In this document: positions 5,599 to 11,418 of the stretch, piece by piece
Layout: every line of letters begins with the position of its first letter
Numbering within the stretch: the stretch's first letter is position 1
Source of the DNA: Caldifarciminota bacterium UBA3073
Lineage (GTDB): Bacteria; Hydrothermota; UBA3073
Direction: 5' to 3'
Length of the DNA stretch: 11,418 nt
Assembly: GCA_002366725.1 (NCBI GenBank)
Contig: DFBT01000010.1
Span: 1-11,418 of the forward strand
Translations under genes and position numbers: made by a program
Notes under the pieces: generated by a model
Told to the model about the DNA's origin: nothing
The model's database searches: none
The model's input: the letters and a program-made list of their open reading frames with translations, nothing else

Positions 5599-5630
5599 GT
5601 TGGTTAGTTTGTTAGTCGGATGGTTGGTTA
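5599..5630 (+). repeat. Degenerate octanucleotide tandem repeat after tRNA-Ser(GCU)
   Basis: Four units of 8 bp: GTTGGTTA, GTTTGTTA, GTCGGATG, GTTGGTTA. Units 1 and 4 are identical. Confidence 0.7.
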
Positions 5631-5676
5631 AACTAGGAAGGAAAAAGGATAAAATAAAAATGATAAAGGGGAAATT

Positions 5677-6489
5677 ATGCAGCTTAAGGGATTGCCCATT
5701 ATAAAGGTATCGGCTGGCGGAAATGATTTCATATTAATAGACAACAGGGAGAAAAAAATTAATATGGATGATTTTCTCCCCATTATCCCATCTATCTGCG
5801 GGAGAGGGCTGTCTGTCGGTGCAAATGGGGTGATAATTCTCACGGGAGCGAGTGATGCCGATTTTAATTGGATGTGCTTCAATTCTGATGGCTCTGAAGC
5901 ATCTTTCTGTATCGACGGCATCTTCCCCACCGCCCGAGCCTGCCGGATTCTCGGTGTTGAAAAGGATACGGTTACATTTACCACTTCCTGTGGCACAATA
6001 AAAGCAGAGGTGCGAGAGAAGAAGATCAAGATATTTCTCCCTCCGCCAAAGGATATTCGCCTCAATCAGGAGTTGGTCATAGATGATAGAAGTCTGAATA
6101 GCCATTATGTGAACGCGGGCGTGCCTCACGTCCTGATTTTTGATGAGAATGTAGATGATGTACCCATTATGGAGATGGGAAGGAAGATACGAAACCACAA
6201 ATCCTTTTTGCCGGAAGGAGCCAATGTGAGCTTCATTCAAATTCTCAATAATTCCGAATTGAGCATCCGCACATACGAGAGGGGAGTTGAGGGAGAGACG
6301 CTCGCCTGCGGAGCAGGTGCCTTTGCATCCGCAGTTATTTCTGCAGTTCTCGGGTTTGTTACACCTCCCATAAAGGTAAACACACGGAGTAGAGTCTATT
6401 TTTCGGTGGATACATCAGACAATTCTATTGAGGGTGTGGCGAGGGTAGTTTATACGGGAGAATTACAGGAGGCATTATGGCAAAGGTGA
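5677..6489 (+). CDS. dapF: Diaminopimelate epimerase
   Basis: The protein has 270 residues, the normal family length. It interconverts LL- and meso-2,6-diaminopimelate without a cofactor, supplying meso-DAP for peptidoglycan and the last precursor of lysine in the cytoplasm. Visible motifs are GGNDFILID near the N-terminus, NSDGSEASFC with the first catalytic cysteine C78, NAGVPH (147-151 region), GANVSF, and ERGVEGETLACGAGA with the second catalytic cysteine C211. Around C78 the usual CGNG reads CIDG and the following residues (IFPTARAC) differ from the common TRCAAR pattern, so this is a divergent variant with both cysteines kept. The ATG at 5677 has AAAGGGG upstream. Its end overlaps the next gene by 13 bp, indicating translational coupling. 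A proline-racemase-fold relative with another substrate is a remote alternative. Confidence 0.9.
   Translation: MQLKGLPIIKVSAGGNDFILIDNREKKINMDDFLPIIPSICGRGLSVGANGVIILTGASDADFNWMCFNSDGSEASFCIDGIFPTARACRILGVEKDTVTFTTSCGTIKAEVREKKIKIFLPPPKDIRLNQELVIDDRSLNSHYVNAGVPHVLIFDENVDDVPIMEMGRKIRNHKSFLPEGANVSFIQILNNSELSIRTYERGVEGETLACGAGAFASAVISAVLGFVTPPIKVNTRSRVYFSVDTSDNSIEGVARVVYTGELQEALWQR
6467..6472 (+). promoter_or_regulatory. Ribosome binding site of the ABC ATPase gene
   Basis: AGGAGG lies inside the end of dapF, four bases before the ATG at 6477. This strong site fixes the start and explains the 13-bp overlap. Confidence 0.85.
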
Positions 6490-7535
6490 GACTCATGTCC
6501 TTGAGGAAGATATACGACAAGAATGTTGTTGGGGTGGAGAATATAAATCTTGAGATAGAGGATAAGGAGTTCTGTGTTCTCGTTGGCCCTTCTGGATGTG
6601 GCAAGTCGACAACACTCAGGTTAATAGCGGGGCTTGAGACACCAACCGAGGGCGAAATATATATAGGAGACAGAAGGGTAAATAATATTCCACCAAAGGA
6701 CAGAAATATTGCCATGGTATTTCAGGATTACGCCCTATATCCGCACATGACGGTTTACGAGAACATGGCATTTGCCCTAAAACTGAGAAAATATCCCAGG
6801 GAGGATGTTAAAGAACGTGTTTTAGATGCGACGAGAATACTCGGGATAGAGGAACTTCTATCGAGGAAACCGAGGGCTTTATCCGGTGGGCAGAGGCAGA
6901 GGGTAGCTGTGGGAAGGGCAATAGTGAGAAATCCCCAGGTCTTTCTATTTGATGAGCCCCTCTCGAATCTCGATGCAAAATTGCGGGTCGAGATGAGAAC
7001 CGAACTCAAGAAACTTCACAGGAGATTGTCTGCCACAACGATCTATGTGACACACGACCAGGTTGAAGCTATGACAATGGGAGATAAGATCGTAATATTA
7101 AATAAAGGGAGAATACAGCAGGTGGGGGATGCAGAGACACTTTATGACCACCCCGTCAATTACTTCGTTGCGGGATTCATGGGAACCCCGCCCATGAATT
7201 TCATCGAAGGTGTTGTTGAGGCTGGCGTGTTCAGGTCAGAAACTGGCGATGTCAAAATCCCGGTGGAGAATGCGCGGGGAAAGGTCGTAATGGGAATAAG
7301 GTCTGAAGATATAGTCATCGATAGCAAGGGGAAAATCAGGGCGAAGATAGACCTTGTTGAGGCACTCGGAAATGAGGCGCTTCTGCATCTGTCTATGGGT
7401 GATATTCCAATTATTATGAGGGTGTACGAGTCTCCGCCCCACTCCGGGGAGAAAATAAATATAGATTTTAAGAGAGAAAAACTGCATATATTTGATGCAG
7501 AAACGGGAGAGAGATTATCTCAAAGTATGCATTAA
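6477..7535 (+). CDS. ABC transporter ATP-binding protein, MalK/UgpC type
   Basis: The protein has 352 residues, typical of the sugar-importer ATPases (CUT1 family). Walker A is GPSGCGKST (37-45), the Q-loop is VFQDYALYPHMTVYENM with Q83, the signature is LSGGQRQRVAVGRA (135-148), Walker B is VFLFDEP (155-161), and the switch histidine is H193 in YVTHDQVEAMTMGD. Residues about 240-345 form the C-terminal TOBE regulatory domain found in MalK, UgpC and MsmK. It would sit on the cytoplasmic side of the membrane and power uptake of a sugar, glycerol phosphate or similar solute. No permease or binding-protein gene is adjacent, so it may be a shared ATPase serving importers encoded elsewhere, as MsmK does in streptococci. 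It is translationally coupled to dapF. The substrate cannot be told from sequence. Confidence 0.93.
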   Translation: MAKVRLMSLRKIYDKNVVGVENINLEIEDKEFCVLVGPSGCGKSTTLRLIAGLETPTEGEIYIGDRRVNNIPPKDRNIAMVFQDYALYPHMTVYENMAFALKLRKYPREDVKERVLDATRILGIEELLSRKPRALSGGQRQRVAVGRAIVRNPQVFLFDEPLSNLDAKLRVEMRTELKKLHRRLSATTIYVTHDQVEAMTMGDKIVILNKGRIQQVGDAETLYDHPVNYFVAGFMGTPPMNFIEGVVEAGVFRSETGDVKIPVENARGKVVMGIRSEDIVIDSKGKIRAKIDLVEALGNEALLHLSMGDIPIIMRVYESPPHSGEKINIDFKREKLHIFDAETGERLSQSMH

Positions 7536-7540
7536 CCACG

Positions 7541-7580
7541 CCTGCCTGTCCATACGGATCCGTAGGGACCGGTAGGCAGG
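7541..7580. repeat. 40-bp palindromic (REP-like) repeat, copy A
   Basis: The outer arms CCTGCCT and AGGCAGG enclose the perfect inner palindrome TACGGATCCGTA (7553-7564). It begins five bases after the stop codon of the ABC gene, so it could form a hairpin at the mRNA end. It differs from copy C at two positions. Confidence 0.85.
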
Positions 7581-7757
7581 GATAACCACGGATAAACACA
7601 GATAATATAAGAAATTTTTAGAATGCGGTTTTTTTTACCTTATGGGTGAAAAGTCCGCGGGATCCGTATGGAAAGGTTCTTCATTTAATTATTGTCCATA
7701 CGGCCCTACGGCTCGTATGAGATGCTGTGCGTAAGTTCTTTATTTTCAAATATCTCG

Positions 7758-7776
7758 CCTGCCTGCGGTAGGCAGG
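7758..7776. repeat. Minimal palindromic repeat, copy B
   Basis: CCTGCCT-GCGGT-AGGCAGG: only the outer 7-bp arms of the 40-bp unit with a 5-nt loop. It looks like the full unit with its middle deleted. Confidence 0.85.
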
Positions 7777-7787
7777 TGATAATCTTA

Positions 7788-7827
7788 CCTGCCTGCCCAT
7801 ACGGGTCCGTAGGGACCGGTAGGCAGG
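7788..7827. repeat. 40-bp palindromic (REP-like) repeat, copy C
   Basis: Same structure as copy A (38 of 40 bases identical), with arms CCTGCCT and AGGCAGG. Like copy B, it is followed by TAATCTT. Confidence 0.85.
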
Positions 7828-7864
7828 TATAATCTTGTCCATTCCATACAGATCCTGCCCATAC

Positions 7865-7895
7865 GGGTCTTGAGATGGAACGGATCTTGAGATGG
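7865..7895 (+). repeat. Short 17-bp-period tandem repeat
   Basis: GGGTCTTGAGATGG (7865-7878) and GGATCTTGAGATGG (7882-7895) differ by one base. They abut a fragment of the palindromic repeat (CCTGCCCATACGGG at 7854-7867). Confidence 0.75.
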
Positions 7896-7934
7896 TTTCT
7901 TAACGCATAATCTGGGATAATTTAGAAACAAAAA

Positions 7935-8723
7935 ATGACAGCATTTCCCGAATGGCTAATTGCCCTTGCAAGGATGCTCCGTCAGTGGCTGCCTCCCTTC
8001 GGATGCGCGGTAGTAATTCTGCCACACAGAGGATTGTGGGCTATCAGAATGAGAGGTGTGAGATTTCTCGTTCCCACACCCAAAGACACGATAGTCACCC
8101 ACCTCATATACTGTAAACAGAGCTACGAGCGTTATCTCAAAATAGAAGAGGGGGATATTGTCGTGGATGCCGGTGCCTGTATTGGTGGGTTTACACTCAT
8201 CGCCTCGAATAGGGTCGCCGATAAGGGTCTCGTTGTTGCCATTGAACCGGAACCCGGAAATTCAAGTACATTGAGAAGAAATACATCAGGGCTCTCCAAT
8301 GTCAGGACCGTCGAAAAGTGTGTGTGGAAGTCGAGGGGAAAAATGCGATTAAACCTCGCAGAAGAGGGGATAGATGGACACTCCCTCTTGCCATCACCCC
8401 GCGGCAAATGGGTCGAGGTTGAGGCTGATACGATAGATGACATCGTGAGCGAACTCGGGATAGAAAGGGTTGACTTTCTGAAGATGGATGTAGAGGGAGC
8501 TGAAATGGAGGCATTAGAGGGAGCAGAATGGGTATTGAAAAGAGTAAAGAAAATAGTTATAGCTGGATACCACAAATTAGGCTACGGGAGAAGCTGTTAC
8601 GGTGTACGCCAGTTCCTCGAAAAGAGAGGATTCAAGACGAAGATTGATTACGAGGGACTGGTACACGCATGGAGGAACGATTCGTCAGGACTCCACACAG
8701 GTCGAAGTCTTCAGCCTCGGTAA
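7935..8723 (+). CDS. FkbM-family SAM-dependent methyltransferase
   Basis: The protein has 262 residues with the FkbM fold (Methyltransf_21). The SAM-binding motif I is VVDAGACIGGFTL (76-88), followed by the acidic loop VAIEPEPGN (101-109) and the family hallmark DFLKMDVEGAEMEALEGA (180-197). These enzymes O-methylate sugars or secondary metabolites, often in surface polysaccharide synthesis; the substrate here is unknown. The N-terminal 70 residues are less typical. The ATG at 7935 has no clear ribosome binding site, and M14 is a possible later start. The conserved part ends near LVHAWRN. The last 14 residues or so are encoded by DNA that also codes, on the opposite strand, for the end of rimO. 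No glycosyltransferases flank it. Confidence 0.88.
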   Translation: MTAFPEWLIALARMLRQWLPPFGCAVVILPHRGLWAIRMRGVRFLVPTPKDTIVTHLIYCKQSYERYLKIEEGDIVVDAGACIGGFTLIASNRVADKGLVVAIEPEPGNSSTLRRNTSGLSNVRTVEKCVWKSRGKMRLNLAEEGIDGHSLLPSPRGKWVEVEADTIDDIVSELGIERVDFLKMDVEGAEMEALEGAEWVLKRVKKIVIAGYHKLGYGRSCYGVRQFLEKRGFKTKIDYEGLVHAWRNDSSGLHTGRSLQPR

Positions 8724-9951
8724 TCCTGATGTTCGCAAACTCGCCCGTTCTCGCATCTCCTTCAAAAAATACCACTCCATCTATGTCTGGTGAATGCCCT
8801 TGAGTCCTACCCTCACCGGGGCGGTCCACGATGATTCTCAAGGTCTTACCCACGAGGGAGAGATTGCGTTCGTATGATAGCTGTCTGGCGAGCTCCACAA
8901 GTATATCATATCTCTCCTCGATTTCCCCGGTGGAGAGCAGGTCAAATGAAATTCCACTTCTGTATATGGGTGCCTCTTTCTCCGGGGAAAATTTGAAGAG
9001 ACCCAGCGAGTCAAAACTCGCGGCGAGAAGAAAATCTATGAGTTCTTCAAACTCTTTCTCCCCCTCACCCGGATATCCCACCATCACCTCCGACCTAATA
9101 TGCATCCCGGGGATACCCCTCAATCTCCTTATGAGTTCCTCGATTCTCTCTCTGGTAACCTTCCTCCGCATTGAGTTAAGGATGGAATTGGATATGTGCT
9201 GAATTGGCAGGTCCACATATTTCACGATCTTTTCATTTCTCCCAATCACATCTATTAAACTATCCGTAAAATGTGCCGGATGGGCATATAAAAGCCTTAT
9301 CCAGTCTATTCCATCGATCACTGAAAGTCTTTGTAAAATTTCCGGTAGTTTGTATTCACCGTATATATCGATACCGTAATTTGTGGTATCCTGTGCTATG
9401 AGAACTAACTCCCTTACACCGGTATTCCCCAAATGTTTCGCCTCGGTTACTACATCTTCCATTCTCTTACTGCGATAAGGCCCCCTTATGTATGGAATGG
9501 TACAATAACTGCATCTATTTGAGCATCCCTCGGCGAGTCTCAGATACGCATAATGAGAGGGCGTTAAAAGCACCCTGTTTCTATCATCGGGGATATAATT
9601 GTTGGAGGAGACCAGAAGGTGAGATTCCGGAAGATTTCCCCTTCCGAGTTCTTTCCAGAAGTTGTATTCACCGAGACCGACCGCAAAGTCACATCCACGA
9701 AACACCCTTTTGAATCTCTGCGGGAGACATCCCGTTACAATAAATCTCCCCCGTACATTCGATAGATGTGATATCTCCTCTTCCGATTCCCTTACCGCAT
9801 CCCGTATAAAGGCACAGGTATTCAGAATTACCACATCTGCCTCGGAAGGGTCTTCCGTGAGGGAGTTCTCTCCGTTTAAAATATGACCCGCAATTACCTC
9901 GGAATCGACGAGATTCTTCGGACATCCGAGTGTCTTTATGTTTACATTCAT
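8632..9951 (-). CDS. rimO: Ribosomal protein S12 methylthiotransferase RimO
   Basis: The protein has 439 residues. This radical-SAM enzyme adds a methylthio group to the conserved aspartate of ribosomal protein S12. The N-terminal methylthiotransferase domain has three cysteines for its second 4Fe-4S cluster: C10 in TLGCPKNLVDSE (a RimO-specific signature), C46 in LNTCAF and C75 in VTGCLPQ. The radical-SAM motif is CSNRCSYC (C143, C147, C150), followed by IPYIRGPYRS. A C-terminal TRAM domain covers about residues 365-422. The last 17 residues (after LCGVL) go beyond the usual end and lie antisense to the FkbM gene. The start at 9951 is three bases after the stop of the upstream membrane-protein gene, so the two are probably translationally coupled in an operon with the YchF-like gene. 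Confidence 0.95.
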   Translation of the reverse strand: MNVNIKTLGCPKNLVDSEVIAGHILNGENSLTEDPSEADVVILNTCAFIRDAVRESEEEISHLSNVRGRFIVTGCLPQRFKRVFRGCDFAVGLGEYNFWKELGRGNLPESHLLVSSNNYIPDDRNRVLLTPSHYAYLRLAEGCSNRCSYCTIPYIRGPYRSKRMEDVVTEAKHLGNTGVRELVLIAQDTTNYGIDIYGEYKLPEILQRLSVIDGIDWIRLLYAHPAHFTDSLIDVIGRNEKIVKYVDLPIQHISNSILNSMRRKVTRERIEELIRRLRGIPGMHIRSEVMVGYPGEGEKEFEELIDFLLAASFDSLGLFKFSPEKEAPIYRSGISFDLLSTGEIEERYDILVELARQLSYERNLSLVGKTLRIIVDRPGEGRTQGHSPDIDGVVFFEGDARTGEFANIRITEAEDFDLCGVLTNRSSMRVPVPRNQSSS

Positions 9952-9954
9952 CCG

Positions 9955-10314
9955 TTAAAACATACCCGTCAGTGCGGCTATTATGGTTACGATGCCGACG
10001 GGGACCTGAAAGGCATTTATGGTATTCGTTACCCTGTCTATGGACTCCTGCGCCTGAGGTATGAGCTTGAACAGGTCGAAAAGCAAAAACACCCCGGCGA
10101 CCAGTCCCATAATGCCGGGAAAGACGAGCGTGGCGCGAGAGGAAACCCTGATATATGTTCCTCCCGTTGTAAGGAGAACAAGACCGACGACGAATATAAC
10201 TATACCAACGGGTAACTTCAGTCCTATGAGTGCCTTATTTGCCTCCTTAAACATCTTTACCTTGGCGGTAAGCCCCATCAACAGTATCATCCCTCCGAGC
10301 AGTAAGAACTCCAT
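9955..10314 (-). CDS. Small four-helix membrane protein, unknown function
   Basis: The protein has 119 residues and is very hydrophobic. Predicted membrane segments are about 3-17 (FLLLGGMILLMGL), 34-52 (LPVGIVIFVVGLVLLTT), 62-83 (LVFPGIMGLVAGVFLLFDLF) and 103-119 (QVPVGIVTIIAALTGMF). Segments 2 and 4 share LPVGIV/VPVGIV followed by small and beta-branched residues, suggesting an internal duplication of two two-helix units. No catalytic motif is seen and I do not recognise the family. GGGAGG precedes the ATG at 10314. The gene is 32 bp after the YchF-like gene and 3 bp before rimO, so it belongs to their operon. A role in membrane homeostasis would be a guess. Confidence 0.8.
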   Translation of the reverse strand: MEFLLLGGMILLMGLTAKVKMFKEANKALIGLKLPVGIVIFVVGLVLLTTGGTYIRVSSRATLVFPGIMGLVAGVFLLFDLFKLIPQAQESIDRVTNTINAFQVPVGIVTIIAALTGMF

Positions 10315-10346
10315 ACAACCTCCCGTTAAAAGGTTTTAAGAAAAAG

Positions 10347-11321
10347 CTACACATTAAATCTGAATTCTATCACATCACCGTCAACGACCTCATATTCTTT
10401 TCCTTCAAGCCTTACCTTGCCCCGGTGCTTTGCCTCATTGAAAGAACCGGTCTCCTTCAACACATCAAATGGAACCACCTCCGCCTTTATAAAGCCGTGT
10501 GAAATATCTGAATGTATCTTCGCCGCCGACTCTATTGCACTCGTCCCCCTCTCTATGTTCCATGCCCTTGCCTCTTTCCCGACCACCGTGTAGAATGTTA
10601 TTATGTTTTTTTTAGCTCCGTACAGGGCGTCTTTAAGCCTCTGAATCAGGGAATGTACCAATCCAAATTCCGCCCTCATTTCTTCTCCACCACCCGCGAG
10701 CACGATCTCCTTTTCAAGTTCGCCACACACAGCTATCACGGGAATTGAATGCACGGATGGGAGAGTTACAGATTCCTCTTCCGTTCCCTCTTTAAGATTC
10801 AAAACACAGATACAGGGCTTTATTGACAGGAATGTAAACCCCTTTATGATTTTACTCTCCCGTGGTTGCAACTCAAAGCTACGAAGCGGCTTTTCCTCTT
10901 CCAGGGTTGTCTTCAGCCTCCCCAGCAGCGCCAGTTCCCCTTCTACCTCCTCCTTCCCACCCTTCTCAATTCTCTTGCATCTTTGCTCACACAAGACGAT
11001 GTCTTCAACTATAAACTCGTCTTCGATCTCCTCCAAATAATCTTTCGGGGCATTAAAATTGCTGAAGAAAGGTGTTACAACAAGCAGAACATCCATATTC
11101 TTCAATAAATTCTTGTCGCCCTTTACATCTATAAACTCCATCGCCTCGTACTCCACCTTCTCCTTTTGGAACATGTGCGCAAGGTAATCCAGTCTTTCAT
11201 CGGGTATGCTCACCACCGCAATATCGGGTTTCGAGCTATATGTCGCCTCTTTTTTCGTGAGTGCAGTGAAGATAGTACTCTTACCACCGCCGGGTACACC
11301 CGTTATACCGAGTTTTAGCAT
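10347..11321 (-). CDS. Divergent YchF/OLA1-like P-loop NTPase with TGS domain
   Basis: The protein has 324 residues, about 40 shorter than typical YchF. The P-loop is GVPGGGKST (8-16), IPDERLDYLA (39-48) matches the YchF motif PDPRLD, and NLKE (175-178) is the YchF-type nucleotide-specificity motif (N-x-x-E, linked to ATP rather than GTP use). About residues 243-324 form the C-terminal TGS-like domain, with ARAWNIERGTSA, IHSDISHGFIKAEV and GKEYEVVDGDVIEFRFNV, all close to YchF. What is missing is striking. The G3/switch II stretch (D-x-A-G-L-V-K-G-A-S-x-G-E-G-L-G in YchF) is reduced to DVKGDKNLL. The loop that carries the catalytic histidine (H114 of E. coli YchF) is shortened, with no histidine. 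It is probably a ribosome-associated paralogue with altered or lost hydrolysis. It is the first gene of the operon ending with rimO. No strong ribosome binding site precedes the ATG. Confidence 0.85.
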   Translation of the reverse strand: MLKLGITGVPGGGKSTIFTALTKKEATYSSKPDIAVVSIPDERLDYLAHMFQKEKVEYEAMEFIDVKGDKNLLKNMDVLLVVTPFFSNFNAPKDYLEEIEDEFIVEDIVLCEQRCKRIEKGGKEEVEGELALLGRLKTTLEEEKPLRSFELQPRESKIIKGFTFLSIKPCICVLNLKEGTEEESVTLPSVHSIPVIAVCGELEKEIVLAGGGEEMRAEFGLVHSLIQRLKDALYGAKKNIITFYTVVGKEARAWNIERGTSAIESAAKIHSDISHGFIKAEVVPFDVLKETGSFNEAKHRGKVRLEGKEYEVVDGDVIEFRFNV

Positions 11322-11418
11322 GGTAGGTCAAGGAAAATAATTGGACGCAGGTCAACGCAGATTAGCCATGATTTCTTTATTATTGTGGTTGTCGGGAGTA
11401 ATGTCATTGCGAGGGATG
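11322..11418. other. Upstream region of the YchF-like operon with repeat fragments
   Basis: No gene is visible. The stretch contains GACGCAGGTCAACGCAGATTA (11344-11364) and, at the window edge, GTCATTGCGAGGGATG (11403-11418). Both resemble short dispersed repeats I remember from several environmental bacterial genomes. A promoter for the minus-strand operon is not evident. Confidence 0.4.

Larger units (their letters stand above)
7536..7934. other. Intergenic region built largely of palindromic repeat copies
   Basis: No gene is visible. The region carries two full-length 40-bp palindromic units, one minimal unit and several fragments, for example GGATCCGTATGGA near 7658 and TCCATACGGCCCTACGG near 7693, plus an AACCACGGATAAACACAGAT-like string near 7585. 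No convincing promoter for the following gene was found. Confidence 0.7.

Noticed and set aside
5628..6240. Long minus-strand frames opposite dapF
   Set aside because: They are antisense to a clearly conserved enzyme and show no recognisable motif.
7541..7827. Palindromic units as a CRISPR array
   Set aside because: Spacing is irregular, copies vary in length and the units are internally palindromic with no uniform spacers.
8132..8575. A 147-residue minus-strand frame inside the FkbM gene
   Set aside because: It is antisense to the SAM-binding core. The composition is serine/proline/threonine-rich, as expected from the complementary strand.

Overview
The window looks like a chromosomal segment from an uncultivated bacterium of the Fibrobacterota-Chlorobiota-Bacteroidota (FCB) superphylum or a neighbour such as candidate division WOR-3. 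This placement is an inference. It rests on a secreted LVIVD-repeat protein with a type IX secretion (T9SS) sorting tail, on RAYT transposases whose ends carry the AGCCTGACCCCA motif, and on scattered palindromic repeats. No marker gene here settles the taxonomy.

The left part (1-4600) is visibly AT-richer and accessory. It starts with the C-terminal end of an MvaI/BcnI-type restriction endonuclease. A repeat-filled non-coding block follows (285-1187), with nested tandem duplications of 14, 34 and 312 bp and decayed RAYT remnants. Next is a 724-residue LVIVD beta-propeller protein. Then comes an intact IS200-like/RAYT element (3389-4413) with 23-bp perfect terminal inverted repeats; its transposase ends in a DnaA-domain-IV-like region. 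The right end of this element cuts off a NYN-domain (PIN-like RNase) gene on the minus strand. That gene keeps a consensus promoter and a two-hairpin leader ending in a Rho-independent terminator immediately before the ribosome binding site, which looks like an attenuator.

The middle (4690-5676) is AT-rich and non-coding. It holds consensus plus-strand promoters and two serine tRNAs (anticodons UGA and GCU), each followed by a degenerate short-period repeat of 7 or 8 bp.

The right part (5677-11321) is conserved housekeeping DNA. On the plus strand, dapF overlaps an orphan MalK/UgpC-type ABC ATPase by 13 bp. A 400-bp gap with 40-bp palindromic repeats follows, then an FkbM-family methyltransferase. 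On the minus strand, a three-gene operon reads from the right: a shortened YchF/OLA1-like P-loop protein, a four-helix membrane protein, and rimO, which methylthiolates ribosomal protein S12. FkbM and rimO converge and overlap by 92 bp.

The most interesting points are the leader of the broken NYN gene, the YchF-like protein that has lost its G3/switch II segment and catalytic histidine region, the layered RAYT remnants around the LVIVD gene, and the 92-bp convergent overlap.
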